Below, piece after piece: positions 42,420 to 54,906 of a stretch of DNA of 64,000 nt. Positions within the stretch are counted from its first letter, which is position 1, and the number at the start of each line of letters is the position of its first letter. The notes beneath the pieces were generated by a model. The model was not told where the DNA came from and did not search any database. It worked only from the letters and a program-made list of their open reading frames with translations. The stretch lies in NCBI GenBank assembly GCA_907163375.1, contig CAJQUW010009323.1, forward strand, positions 1 to 64,000, read 5' to 3'. This DNA is from Prostheceraeus crozeri. Taxonomy: Eukaryota; Platyhelminthes; Polycladida; Euryleptidae. The position numbers and the translations under genes were made by a program.

Positions 42420-44819
42420 ACACTGATGAAGTATTTTCCATGTAAGGTTTTCTCTTATAAGATGCATCCAAATTGGTTGCTGACAGAATAAATATTTGAG
42501 TTTCTCTCCAACTAGAGCTCCAAATCGTTAGGTGCTAGCACAATTTTTTCATGCTGAAATTTGCAGTCAAATACAGGGAAAAAATTGATCGGCATTGCAT
42601 CGCAGTTTGCCATGCAAATTTACCTGTGTAGTACCTTAAATTGTGATCGTTTATGATGGTAGAAATGCTGACAAGATGTTGAAAAGAGTTGTCTCTAGTC
42701 TCAAAAGATAACGGAACATCAATAACAATGTTATTAAGCTTTTATAGTACAGAAAAAATCGATGATAAAGCACTTAAAGAGACCAGAAAAACTGGTGCGT
42801 CACATCCAGGGTGCACTATCGCCTCGGCATGCATATTCCATTTCTGTGTTATTGCAATTATTCTTACTACGTATGCATGAAATGTAGATCTATGCATGAG
42901 AGGGAAATTCACTAAACAGTATCAGAATGCAATAAATACAGTACCTATACGGTTGTAGAACATTCAAACATTCAAATTGACATTGTGTGCAAACAATTAC
43001 ATAACGTTTAGGTTTGGTACCAAAAAGGAATTGAATTTAGTTAAGTCTTGACGCAAAAATAAAGCCAGAAAATAATCGTTCATACACATTTCGGCAATTA
43101 CTATCCCAGCCAAACATGTTGACAGCAAATAAAAAGAAGCTACTGGCAAACAAGTTTGCATAATCCCAATCGTCATTTGCAAAATAAGTTTGCATGATTT
43201 CAGAGCGCGACCACGCGAAAAGGGCCATTTGAAATTCCCACAACGGGTCCTTAATTTTTTATTTACTGAAAATATCCGATCTTGAAAACTACTTCTAACT
43301 AGAGATTGCATCGGATCAGAGAACTGATGATGCGATCTGATCAGTGATATCACATTCCATCTGATCTTATCCAAAAATTTCAAAGTTATCAATAATATCA
43401 TAACAATTGAAAAGCGGGTGTGCATTGTGTTCAGAATTCAACAAGTAAAGCCTACAAAATTCGAATTGACAAAGATTGAGACCTTATGCTCATTGTTAGT
43501 CGTTGGTCAAAGGATAGACTATGTACAGATGTGCAAACTGATGTGGAGCAGGCTATACAATAGAAATTCTAGATCGCAAAACAACAGAAGCAAACACTGA
43601 GTCGTAGGCGATAACCAGGAAGCACAACAATCGCACTAGACCTTGAAGCATCTAAGAATGCTAGGAATAGGCTTGACTGAACGGAAAATGAGTATTTGAT
43701 TTTAGTTCTGATGACCTGTGGGTTTGGATGAACAACAAAATACAGTATTTCATAGTTTGAAATTTAAAACATCTTGCTTTCCGAACACATACGAATACAT
43801 GCACTTTTCGCATTCAAAGAACTCGTATTACAAAAAGGGACGTGCGAATAGGCAAATTTTGAGTCGAATCGAACCGGGTCATGATTCGTGAATCAAATCG
43901 AATCATTGAAATATTGCGCAGGCCTACTAAAGCGTTTTAATTTGTGATTTGCTTAGCCGAGGGATATTGAAAATCTCATGGATTCTTCACACGAACAAGT
44001 CCTTTAAATATCAAGCACCGATAGGCAGTTATTAATTAAAATCAAAAGACGCCACATGAAATTTTTGGGGCTTGTTATGACAAAAGTATATACGATAGGA
44101 CACTTTGCAACCACGAGAATGGTGGACGGTGAACAACCTGTTGGTAAACAAAACCGCCATTACTGAATACACTATCAAAGAAGTATGTAATCTATCAACC
44201 ATTAGTGTTATCCAAGCAACAAAATGTGGAGAAAAATGGCGATATAGCTAAATCAGTCCTGAGCCCAGGAGAGCACTAATGTTTAAGAGCAGGAAATCAG
44301 TAGATTCTACCATTTCTATCTTAATTTTCAGAAAATTATGATAGAACTTTTACTAGTTTTAAAATATTATTTTGTTAAATATGAAGTAAGTTAGAATACA
44401 TCGTCTTCTCAAAATGAAAATCATGAAAGCTCGGGTTCATATCACTGCTTGAGTCAAAAAGTTTTCAGGAACCCAAGCTTGAAAACAGGGCAAGTCATCT
44501 GAACATGTAGCACGTATTGCGTAACATGCAGCTGCTTCGACTAACTCTTGTTTAGCAACGGACGTCTTCAACAGCTTCAGTGAGAATCCAACATCACAAA
44601 CTTAGCGCAGACTTCAAGTTTAAGTCATGTCGAAGGAGAAGAGGCAATAAATCAAAAGAAAATATTTGGAGTAACTTTTGGCCAGCCGAAGCGAGCCGAC
44701 TAGAATTTTTCTCGAATCTGATCTCTAAGCTTCGCAGGCCCCTAATTACAAACGTATCCGAAGTAACTCCGATCAGAATCGGACTAGCACATCTCTACTT
44801 CCAACATTTTCATCAGAGT
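42420..44819. other. Intergenic, no gene seen
   Basis: Upstream of CENP-A. A 142-codon minus-strand frame at 42997-43425 has no domain and biased, hydrophobic composition. I do not regard it as a gene. Confidence 0.5.
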
Positions 44820-45383
44820 TGAGGCAAATGGCTATCCTGATACAATTATCCGACATTCAAAAAGCAAGAAGAAACGTCGGCGTAACACGATGACAAATAA
44901 TGAAGTAATGTATTTGAAAATGGATTACATAAACGATGAATTGGACAAAATCAAACACATATTCAGACGCGAAGGAATCAATGTAAGACTCACCCGAAAA
45001 CAAAAACACTGGGAAATATATTACGGAAACGAAGAGAAAATAATACATGTAAAAAATTGTGCTATTAAGGATCCGAAATTATGCTTCAGAAGAAATACTT
45101 TATACCGTATGAAGTGAAATGTGATAAATGTCATCAAATCTATATCGGCAGTACGATTCGCCCTCATCATATCCGCATCAGAGAGCATTTTCATACTTCT
45201 CGCTCATCTATTTCTAACCACAAAATAACATGCAAAAATAAAAAATTTAACATAAAGATATTAACAACAACAGACGATGAACCAAATTTAAGACTCAAGG
45301 AATCCATCTTTATACGGAAGCTTAAGCCCTCGATTAATAGTCGAGCTGAATGCGAAGGGCTACAAGAATTTTTGTACATGTAA
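44820..45383 (+). pseudogene. Penelope-like element, 5'-truncated C-terminus with GIY-YIG domain
   Basis: From about 44820 (EANGYP) the frame runs through DYINDELDKIKHIFRREGIN and ends near 45117. It continues in another frame at 45081-45383: YEVKCDKCHQIYIGSTIRPH, RIREHFHTSRSSIS, then ESIFIRKLKPSIN and a stop. IYIGSTIR with the Arg and the late Glu are GIY-YIG landmarks, preceded by a C-x2-C pair. RT is missing (5' truncation) and one frameshift splits the remnant. It differs from the intact-looking element at 8475-11553. Confidence 0.8.
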
Positions 45384-46321
45384 TTTTTCGTAATGAATTT
45401 TTGGTTGGGGAGAGATGGGTTAGCAGCACATTTTTGCTGCCAGATATCTTTTCATTCTACGCATAATAGATATCATTCATGTTTATAAGTCTTTACAGTG
45501 TTAATTCTATAATTCTCTACATCAAATTTTAAATCTTTTGTATTTACCATGAATTCTTTTCTTGATAATGGCTATGGCATAATAGTCGAAATATATTGAT
45601 CAACTCTTTACGATTTTATGCTAAACAACTTGACTTTCTTTCAATACAAAATTTTTAACATTAGCATCAGAATTACATATTTGCGAATGAATAAGAAATA
45701 TCTGTTTCAGCATTTCCATTAACATTATGTTAATGGCCAACCAATTAGAGCACAAGCAAAATTTTCGACTTTTTGAAATGCCTTCCCTCCCCGTGCACTT
45801 ACATTGTAAAGTTCCAACATACATGTATAGTGTACACAGCCTTTGAAACCCCTTTTACCTCCAGTCGCACTGATGCTTGGACGAACCAGAAAGATATAAC
45901 TGAACTACTTCAGCATTAAAATTTCTTTTGACTTGATAATAGCAGTTAAATCAACAATTTGGTATAAATATGGTTTGGGCATACAACGATTTGAATAATT
46001 CCACAATAAATTAGAAAGAAAAATAAAAAACTTATATTAACTAATAACACATTGGGTTGACATTCTATCCTAAATTTTGTTAAAATCACTAATTACTTCC
46101 GCACATTTAGTAATGATTGCCACGTTGATAACTACCATTTTTCAATACGGGAGATTCCGGTATTGTTACTTAAATCTGAAAAGAAAAAAGTGCGCGAGGA
46201 TTCAATGATTCCCCTTCCCCATGCACAGACCGTTTTGTCTGATGCCCCACCCACTCTCTGGTTGCGTGTACTTGAATTGTTCAGCTATTGTACATTAGAA
46301 AATAAAAAGACACGTTTTGGT
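45384..46321. other. Intergenic, no gene seen
   Basis: AT-rich sequence between the Penelope remnant and the 3' end of the SerRS-like gene. No secure polyadenylation signal near 46300 on the minus strand. Confidence 0.5.
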
Positions 46322-47614
46322 TCAATGTTGTATTAGCATTTCAATTTTTTCATTTATTTTCATATAGTGACTCAATTCACATTCCTTAGATATTAAGACA
46401 TTCAACAGTGTATCCGTGTTGATGACATTAGCAAACATCAAACTCAAATAGTTTTTCTCGAAGTTTTTTATGAGCAACCGTCGAGAAAGCCACTCACCTA
46501 TCAAAGAGATGCTGGCTAATGGTTCATGATTATCCATCAAAATGTCATGCCGTGCACTTTCAAACGGTCGCAGATTATTTGGACTTACACTAACTAACTT
46601 CAATCTAAAGCAAGGCAATAACGCTGTCCATAAGTTCCACAATTCCTCTGAATTTCTGAAGAACGAGTCGCGTAGATCGTCAGCAGAAGTCAGTGCTTTA
46701 ACAAAACTCACACCATTTCGCTGATGGATGTTGCCATTTATCAGGTCAATAAAATATTCTCGGCCCACTGCTGCAAGTCTCAATGGTAAACTTTTCTTCT
46801 GAAGAGAGTGGCGCATCAAGTAGGAGAGATATGCTTCTAGTGAGGCAGAGCCTACGAGATAGTATAGCATGTAAGGGTTAACGACAAAATTGCCATTGAC
46901 ATTTGACATCTCTTCCTTCGATGCCTCGACAGGAGGCCTGACTGACATATTACCAGTAGATGCAACGATAGGAGCCCTAGTAAGATCAGATAGTAAGATA
47001 GGTATCATATCAAATTTCTGCTGGCAGAATACAAATGTATTATCTAATAATTCTCTTTCAAGCTTGGCCAATTTATCAAAAATGTATCTGTTGCCAAAAG
47101 TTGAGTGTTTGACAAATTTCGTCAATGGATGGGAAGAGTCTGAAGACAATACTTCATTGGGTTGACTTTCATGAAGAACAGTTTGACCATCACAGCACGA
47201 ATCATCGACAATGTTAGGAAATCGCAAATAATAATTGAGGAATTCCTTTTTTACCATTTGCAGCTCAGACTTAGCACTAGAAATAGCTTTCCTAGCATCC
47301 GATATGTAATCTGTTGAGTAACTCGAGTTGACAGCATGATTCTTCTTTTTGAACTTATTGAAATCTTGATTCAACGCTGTAATCTTGTCATCCAACACAA
47401 TCCATTTAGAACGAAGCGAATCTACATAACTGAGATCGATCTCAGCTAGATCATGGTTACGAAGTATGAGCGACTTCTTTATCGAAGTATAATCCACAGA
47501 ACTTGGAATAGAAGGCACGACAGTAGGCGAAAAAACTGAGTGAAAGTCATAAAGGATTTTGTGCGATAATGACCGATGTGATAATAGCAGGGTATCTGCT
47601 CGCCGAAGAGTCAT
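46322..47614 (-). CDS. Mitochondrial seryl-tRNA synthetase-like protein (SLIMP-type)
   Basis: 430 residues from MTLRRADTLL. I prefer this ATG because a GTTTCAG acceptor ends immediately before it, although the frame is open to an ATG at 47659. Residues 1-30 are Arg/Ser/Leu-rich without acids, like a mitochondrial presequence. About 62-130 form the long helical arm of SerRS (YVDSLRSKWIVLDDKITALN), followed by YLRFPNIVDD like the SerRS LPN block. About 255-290 (GSASLEAYLSYL, LPLRLAAVGREYF) align to the SerRS SLLPLRLVAVGRCFR region. About 371-385 (IGEWLSRRLLI) align to motif 3. The R-x-x-E of motif 2 and its ATP-binding residues are missing, so it should not charge tRNA. Insect SLIMP is such a paralogue, acting in mitochondria. 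A very divergent true SerRS is the alternative. Confidence 0.7.
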   Translation of the reverse strand: MTLRRADTLLLSHRSLSHKILYDFHSVFSPTVVPSIPSSVDYTSIKKSLILRNHDLAEIDLSYVDSLRSKWIVLDDKITALNQDFNKFKKKNHAVNSSYSTDYISDARKAISSAKSELQMVKKEFLNYYLRFPNIVDDSCCDGQTVLHESQPNEVLSSDSSHPLTKFVKHSTFGNRYIFDKLAKLERELLDNTFVFCQQKFDMIPILLSDLTRAPIVASTGNMSVRPPVEASKEEMSNVNGNFVVNPYMLYYLVGSASLEAYLSYLMRHSLQKKSLPLRLAAVGREYFIDLINGNIHQRNGVSFVKALTSADDLRDSFFRNSEELWNLWTALLPCFRLKLVSVSPNNLRPFESARHDILMDNHEPLASISLIGEWLSRRLLIKNFEKNYLSLMFANVINTDTLLNVLISKECELSHYMKINEKIEMLIQH

Positions 47615-47659
47615 CTGAAACGAGACAGCATCAATTTCACAACTTACAAAGATAAGCAA

Positions 47660-50008
47660 TGCAAGTGATATAATATTAGAGTGCGAAACAGCCAGACCAG
47701 GTCAAGGAAAAGGATGAATCGGATTCCGAATATGTGTGATTAATGAAGTTTACGCTCATGTGTTACCACTTTTTTAATATGCCTAATTCATCTATTGATT
47801 ATAGTAATGACATAAAAAGCAAGGAAAATTTATTTTTGGTGTAGTATAACAAATCATCCGATATGAACTAGACTTAATTCATCAGTTTATGACTATAAAT
47901 GATAGTGCAAACTTCTAATTGGTCTTCCAAACAAATAATTTACCTTAAAGAGCACATTGTGATTAAAGATAAAGACTGTTACCGCGGGAAACTGGAGAGA
48001 ATACCACCCGCATCAATTACGTACACTCGCAACCTCCGCAGTCGAAGGGTGAACGTAGGGTAGCAAGTTAAATATTTCGATAATCCAATTCATTAGTATA
48101 TTTCAATTCAGTAACTCCTAGCTCTATAATGTCTAATTCCTGCACCGCGTTTAGAATTCTGCTCATGTGGAACATCCATGAATGAAATATGTTCAATGAT
48201 ATTTGAAGAAACAACCTACGAGATTGAATTTGTTGAAACAATTTTGTTTGGTCAATAACTGAACAATGAACATGCTAGGCTGGGATGTCATATTGCGCTT
48301 ATCTGCCATTTTAAGTAGTCATTACAAAACCAATAAAACTTGTCATTATTGTTTATTACAATAAACCGTGCTTCATCAATCCGTCAATTTCAAAACAATT
48401 TGCTTTGGTTTTATTTATGTACTACCTATTTATGCTTGTATTTGTGGAGATGATGCTTCAAAATAGGCTTGGCAGACTATCCATCTAAGAGATGTTATAT
48501 TGAATATATAATTATACATCATAATAATATCATATAATATATTAATATCATATTAATAATTATTATCAAATTCAATCTAATGTTATTATCATTATTACAT
48601 TATAATTGATATTATAATTACATGATATATATTATAATCATAAAATAAATATATTGTATATAATATAATATATATTATAATGGTATATATTGAATCAATA
48701 TTTACTACCAATAACTCTTTAATTGTCAATATACTGAGCGTCAAAATTTTTGTAACAACTAAAAATCTATTTGATAAGATTCAACTCAGTTCATGGCATC
48801 CAGGATATCACTGTAACTTTGCAGGGACGAATATCTAGATGCTGTCTAAACGAATGCATGTTTAAGAATAAGGTGATGACCAAAAATGACCATATATACA
48901 AAAAATTACAGTTCTTAGTTTTCTACTCAGAACTGATTGTTTGATCGTAAAAGGACAGTAATGAAGTCAGTTTCATCCTTCCTCATGAATCATGGCGAGA
49001 TTAAAATTTTTTATATAGCTGTTTGGGTTAATTATATTTTCTAAAAGTAGCGAAAAGTGAGTTTAGCTTTCGAAAATTACAAATTCACAGCAAGAAGTCA
49101 CGGAATTTAACTGATCACTGAAAAATGCATAGCTGAAGCTCTTCAAATTTTTGCTTGCTATCAAAACTAAACAATTGCATTCCTCATCAATTCAAATACT
49201 CTGAAAGCCAATCCCTTTGCACCTAAAATATGAAGGGCAGCGAACACATTCTTGCTATTGGATATATCATATTAAAATAGACTTAAACTCTCTACATCAG
49301 TCCTCACCTACACTTATCAGTACCATCACAGCTATCGAAGCCATCTCTTATGTTTGGTATTTTTGGGTGATCTGTTGAATAGACCGAAAGCCTTGGGTAC
49401 TTTTTGTATTTTCTGTTGACGTGTATTGATGTAGTATTTTTCTATATATTTAAGTTCCCGCGAAAGAGAAATTTCGAAAGTTGTTAAGAAAACTGATGTG
49501 TAGATGTAGAGAGTTTGGAGGTGTAGTTCAGCCAAATTGTACACATTTTTATTCTCTCGGGAGATAGTCGGAACGTTCATGCAGAGATTATACTAACACT
49601 GACAACGTTCTCGTGCAAAAGTTATGAAGCAAACGGTAGGCGTCGAAAATTATGCCACACTAAGAATGTTATAAAGACTTTCCTAAAAGTTAGTTTCACA
49701 GACTAAGGAGCAAAATCTCGTCAAGCTTGCGCGTACATTGGTTGTACAGGTTTAAAAGATCTGATATTGGTTTTAAGAATCAATTTAGTTAAGCTAATTT
49801 ATTCTAGCTAGAGGATGGCGAATATTAAATTTTATAAATGTTTAGATCAACTATTAAATTGAATTAATGGCAGTTTAATGGTGCAACTTAGCTTAATTGC
49901 ACATTAATCAATTATTTAATAGTATAAATGAAGCATCAAGATGGCTGGATATGACTTATATCAATTCTTAGACGACTGTTATCACAACCGTGAATTTTGA
50001 TGTTCAAC
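47660..50008. other. Intergenic, AT-rich; no gene seen
   Basis: It should include the promoter and first exon of the SerRS-like gene, but I cannot place them. 48490-48690 is almost pure A/T with repeated ATAATAT motifs. The minus-strand frame at 49332-49580 has no domain. Confidence 0.5.
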
Positions 50009-50011
50009 TAT
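50009..50011. repeat. Harbinger target duplication, left (TAT)
   Basis: TAT before GGGTCTC. TAT also follows the right end at 52855-52857. Three bp is the PIF/Harbinger length. Confidence 0.75.
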
Positions 50012-50429
50012 GGGTCTCTTGCACAAACGATGGTTAGCTTATCCGTTGGGTAACTTTCCTATCGACAGCCTCTGTTGGCTTGCACGAACGATGGGTAAAT
50101 TACTCAGCGACTAAAATTTACTACGCGGGTTAAGCAATGTATTGAATATTTTACTTCATGTCTAGGGCTGTAGTAAACCATTGGTTAAATATACAAGCTT
50201 CATTTAAATGTGTGAATCTGTTGTTGTTAGACATTCAGTTGTTCGTTTGACTATTAAGTTTCCACTTTTACATGGATCCAACCAGTACGACTTTAAACAC
50301 AATTGAAATTATGAGTGAGGGATTCAAGCATCAAATCGGTTTTCTTCGACGCTATCAAACTATTGTTGAAATTTATTCACTGATGAGTTATTTGATGTAT
50401 GTGATGATATATTCTTCAAACGTTATAGG

Positions 50430-51350
50430 ATGAGAAAACAAACTGCAATATCTCTTCATGATGAAATTCAACAATTCTCACCTGAACCCTCGAAATCATT
50501 TGAAATATATACGATGTCTCAATTACTTATCACAATCCGAATTTATAGTAGCGGAGGCTTTCACTGTGTTGTCGGAGATACGTTCAGCGTAAGTGAAAAT
50601 ACAGTTTGCAGAATTGTTCATCGAGTGACCGATGTTATTTGTGATCTGAGACCCAAGTATATTTGGTTCAATTGTGCTTTAAGTAGTGTTAAGTGTGATT
50701 TTTATAATATCGCGCAATTCCCTGGAATAATCGGCTGTATTGCCTGTACGCATGTATGTATAAAGTTTCCTTCTACAGACGACGCCGAAAAATTTCGAAA
50801 TCGAAAAGGGTATGCTTCCATCAATGTACAAATGGTATGCGATCCGTATATGAGATTCATTAATGTTGTATCACGTTGGGATGGGGCGGCCCATGATTCC
50901 CGAATTTTCAATAATTCATCTCTACAGTCACGTCTTGAAAACAACGAACTGAGAGGAATACTTTTTGGTGGTAACGGGTACCCAACTTTACCGTTTTTAC
51001 TGACACCAGTGTTGAGACCCCAGACAGCCGCTGAATATCGCTATAACAAAAGTCACAAAAGGACACGTTGTGTCGTCGAGCGTTCGTTCGGTGTACTTAA
51101 GCAAAGATTTCTGTGTTTACAATACAAACTGCGCTTCTCTCCCAATAGATGTTGCAATGTGATTCTGGCTTGTTGTATATTACATAATTTCACTATCGAC
51201 CATGAGGACACATTAAGTCCTGACACAGTCGTCGATTCAGCGGACATCGAATCTTATGAGGAGACAGCGAATGAAAATGGGTCACAATCTCACCGAAGTC
51301 AAGGACACGCTTTCCGTGAACACTTCATTGAAAGACATTTTCGCCTCTGA
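50430..51350 (+). CDS. Harbinger (HARBI1-like) transposase with altered catalytic site
   Basis: 306 residues, open throughout. An N-terminal helical part (QLLITIRIYSSGGFH) and a helix-turn-helix (FSVSENTVCRIVHRVTD) precede the DDE nuclease: GCIACTHVCIKFP near 100, DGAAHDSRIFNNSSL near 152, LFGGNGYPTLPFLLTP near 180, and VERSFGVLKQRF near 213. In HARBI1 these blocks read GxIDCTH, LxGDxGY and ER..G.LK. Here the first two catalytic Asp are Ala and Gly, and only Glu is left. With an otherwise open frame this suggests either recent loss or retention without nuclease activity. The N-terminus is about 40 residues short of typical proteins (a further frame piece lies at 50275-50420). Confidence 0.9.
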   Translation: MRKQTAISLHDEIQQFSPEPSKSFEIYTMSQLLITIRIYSSGGFHCVVGDTFSVSENTVCRIVHRVTDVICDLRPKYIWFNCALSSVKCDFYNIAQFPGIIGCIACTHVCIKFPSTDDAEKFRNRKGYASINVQMVCDPYMRFINVVSRWDGAAHDSRIFNNSSLQSRLENNELRGILFGGNGYPTLPFLLTPVLRPQTAAEYRYNKSHKRTRCVVERSFGVLKQRFLCLQYKLRFSPNRCCNVILACCILHNFTIDHEDTLSPDTVVDSADIESYEETANENGSQSHRSQGHAFREHFIERHFRL

Positions 51351-51799
51351 TATAATTCTAGAATTTTCCTGAACTTGTTGTAATACTCGTAATGATAAGC
51401 TTATGAAATCTTTATTTGCCAATACGATATAAAGTTTATGACAGAAATGTATCATGAATGTTACGTCCACCTACACCGGCATGAATTATGATTATATGAA
51501 TTTAATCACACAGAGATCATTCATTGCTTTCAGTTCACTTATTCAAAATATCAGTCAAGACTACTCATATCATCAGAGAGCCAGATTTAATTTTTCCTAA
51601 AAGATAGATAGTTGTGATACTGTTAAATGATGCTTATTTAATATGATTTTTATAAGATAAAAAACAATTTCCCAGTGAGAACACACTTTTATTATATATA
51701 GTCTGAGCCTCGTGATCTCAGGATATTGTTATATTGTTACAGGGATTCATTCAAAGTTCCGAGATAAGACATGTACGTACTAGTAAGGTTTGATTAATT

Positions 51800-52531
51800 C
51801 AAGTCACCTTGATTCCAATCAGTTTTACTGTCACATCGTCGTCGCATCGAATCATAAAGCCCCATTCTTGCCTTATGTTCTTCTTGATCAAAAAGTAAGC
51901 GCTGACGCAAAATCTCCATCTTCAATTGATGTTCCGATTGTGCAGCTTCTTTCGCATTGAATTCTACCTTCATTTTCTTAAAGGACGTTTGCGCGACTTC
52001 TTAACTTCCCTCTCTCTTACACCGTTCACTTGAGTCTTTATTTTCATACACGACATTGCGCTTCTTCTCTTGCATTACTTCCTTGTCATGTATCACTGCA
52101 TCATCGTCATTTATTCCTGTCAGTGGACCGAGAGAACCTGATGGCAGAATTTCGAGGACCAATTTAGAAATAGTATCCATAACGAAAGAATTCTGTCCTC
52201 CGCCCGTTTTAAATATACCTCGCTTTTCTTCAGCGAGTGCTGTTTTCGCCTTCTTCTACAGATCACGCCTAAGGTTTTGCAACTGTATTCTATTCTATTC
52301 TATATATTCTATTCTATTCTATATATTCTATTCTATTCAACTAGTTCTATTCGCAAAGCCATGTTTACGAAAGTCATCACATATCTTCTCCCATTTCAAT
52401 TGCTTGTTTGCCAACGAGAATTTATCGTAGGATCTATCTTCAATGACTGAAATATGAATTGTCACTAATTCAATCAATTTAAATTTTTCCTCGTCTGTGT
52501 AGTTGGCGCTTCTCTGACGTTTGTCAGTCAT
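51800..52531 (-). pseudogene. Harbinger accessory Myb/SANT-like DNA-binding protein, disrupted
   Basis: 52337-52531 encodes the trihelix start MTDKRQRSANYTDEEKFKLI and KWEKICDDFRKHGFANRTS. After a (TTCTATTCTATA)n microsatellite (52285-52345), minus-strand frames continue with AEEKRGIFKTGGGQNSFVMD, LVLEILPSGSLGPLTGINDD and, near 51810-51990, a coiled-coil end (AAQSEHQLKMEILRQRLLFD). In Harbinger elements this protein carries the transposase to the nucleus and to the ends. The microsatellite plus at least two stops or frame changes break it. Confidence 0.75.
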
Positions 52532-52857
52532 CTTGCTCTCAGAATTGATAACGTATGATCGCAGGTCTGAATTCTATGAATGAAAAACAGTGGAAATAGC
52601 AAGCAGCAGATAGTGTGTTGATTGGAGGACAGTGACAGTTTCGTCAGTGACCTACTTAAAACGTCACACTGACGGTGAGAATGTTCATTGCAACGCTAAC
52701 TCTATTTATACCAACTCTTACAACACGAAGCAACTAACCATCGTTCGTGAAAGCGAAATAAATTTAGTCGATGGGTAGGACTACCCAACGGTTAGTTACC
52801 CATCGATTAAACTTATCTGCTGGGTAAGTTGCCTACCGTTCGTGCAAGAGACCCTAT

Positions 52858-54706
52858 GTGTTGTTAATTAATATTGCCTACTACACAATTGAATTTAGCA
52901 TCCTACCAGATCGGGTTCCGGTCGGCAGTGAAGATATAATCGGGCTCGGGTGGTCTGATCACATTTTGAGCATTTTGTAGTTGAATTATGGAGAATTTCA
53001 TTGTTGCTTTTCATGAATTGTGAGTTATGCCAATTCTTAGTTACATATCGGTACCTCTTATAAATTTAATTATTATCCAGTTTCTGGGTAGGGTGGGTTC
53101 GGATTGTGTTGCTGTCAAGCAATATCGGGTAGGGATCGGGTTCGCTTCTTCTTCGATTTCTCGGGTCGGGTTGAGACTAGTTTTTGGGGTCACTGTACAC
53201 TTCGTAAGCGCGGGTTGGAATGGCCCAAACTAGCTTCAGATATTTGAATGGATGAGCTAGCTGAATAGGCTGCTGACTTTAATCATCCCGGATTTGCCTT
53301 GGGGCTGATAGTTTATAAAGAATGAAATGAGATTTTGAAATTTAAAAGCGTCTACGTGTGCTACAATTTGAGAAGTGGTCAAATTCTTGACAGCACTGGG
53401 AATACTGTTCTTCGCGCGAGTCACACAGTAGGATGTGATCGAGTGACAAATAGTTCAATGCGGAGGTATTACTTCATTTATCAGACTCATCATTAATTTA
53501 AAGGATTTGTCCAACATGTGGAAGGCTGCTGTCAATGGATGCGGTATACTTAGCTGCCGGAAAAATCCGGAGCACTTTTATATTGACTCGTTCGGAATCC
53601 AACCCTCTTTAAGAAAATTTCACAATCAAGCTCGCTGTATCTTATGTTGTGCCAAGTTTTAGGGTGCGTACTTAAGTCAATAACACAAACTTTACAAGAG
53701 AAACAGTCCTGTTAATGGTTTCAGATTGGAACATGGCAACTACGAAAACTATGACATGGATAGCGGAGTATTGAGAATTTATGGATCTGCGTGTAGCTTG
53801 GAAGAAATAGGTCACTAGGCGAACGGGTTTTGAAGGATCATGCACGTAAAATGTTGATGAAGATAACTCGAATAGAGCAGAAACGTTCTGACGGCCTGCT
53901 GAGACGGTGCTGTCTGACTACTTTATGCTCGTCACCATCCCTGCTACCAGCTGGTGTTAGATCAATGGAAGATTTCTGGACAAATAATGACTGAATGAAC
54001 ACATCAAGATATTATGCCGTTGCAGGTTTGTAATATGACAAGAATAAGTCATCATCTTTTAGAAGAAAATAGAAAGCTGACAAAGAGAAGTCGCAATTTT
54101 GGTTGAAAAAAACTAGTTTATTAGATATTTATTATGGCGACAAAACAAAATTTATGGACAATTAAATGAAATGCAATTGCATGTCCTTTTTGCATCAACG
54201 TCATCGATGTAGAAATTTATGCACGGAGACAGCCATGATCACATGACTTTCCTCATTATGCTGACTGATCCGAGAAGTATGCAAATCGTGACCAATCCAC
54301 AGGAGCAAATTATGAAAAATTTCATAAAATTCTGATTCAACTGTTTTTTAAACTGTGTTGTCTATTTCAAATTGCATTGCATCCAATGACCCGCATTTGC
54401 AAGAGGTACTTTCTGCTTCGTGTAGCAAGAAGTGATATGTATTTGAACTACCAAATTGGATTGGCAACTAGTCAGTTGAAAGTCAAACTTCCATTCAACG
54501 TTTTGTCACACCAAATACCATCGAAAGTCACTGTTAATTGCAATTCGCAATGTGATTACATGAGCCAATACGCATTCTGTTGGAGAATTGACATACTTCT
54601 TGCTGCAATACAAAAGGATAGACCACTTCAGTCGTTTGAACTGATATGAATTTGAATGAATCAGCTGTTAAGAAAATAATGCATTTCAGAGTTTTTACTG
54701 ATTTTG
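52858..54706. other. No gene seen
   Basis: Repeated TCGGGT motifs near 52910-53190 give biased short frames. No domain recognised. Confidence 0.5.
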
Positions 54707-54906
54707 CTTGAAGATTTTGCAATTGAGCACACAACAATTCTGATTATTGAGTTGTTGATTCACCATGTACATCTCACACAATGCATATTAATCAGGCTAT
54801 CCATTGATTCCACTCGAAGATTTTCCAATTGAGCTCCCACAGCGATTCTGATTATTGTTGTTGATTCACCATGTACAGCTCACGTAATGCATGTTAATAA
54901 GGCTAT
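54707..54906. repeat. Tandem duplication, ~106-bp unit
   Basis: CTTGAAGATTTTGCAATTGAG... (54707-54812) and CTCGAAGATTTTCCAATTGAG... (54813-54906) share GATTCTGATTATTG, GTTGATTCACCATGTACA and GGCTAT at matching offsets. About 85-90% alike. Non-coding. Confidence 0.75.

Larger units (their letters stand above)
50012..52854. mobile_element. PIF/Harbinger DNA transposon with both genes
   Basis: Inverted ends GGGTCTCTTGCAC-AACG (left) and its complement (right), imperfect for about 40 bp, flanked by TAT. Inside are a transposase on the plus strand and a Myb/SANT-like protein on the minus strand, convergent, the standard Harbinger layout. 2843 bp, close to full length. Both genes carry damage. Confidence 0.9.

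Noticed and set aside
42997-43425. 142-codon minus-strand frame
   Set aside because: Hydrophobic, low-information composition, no domain, no splice or promoter context; likely chance in AT-rich DNA.
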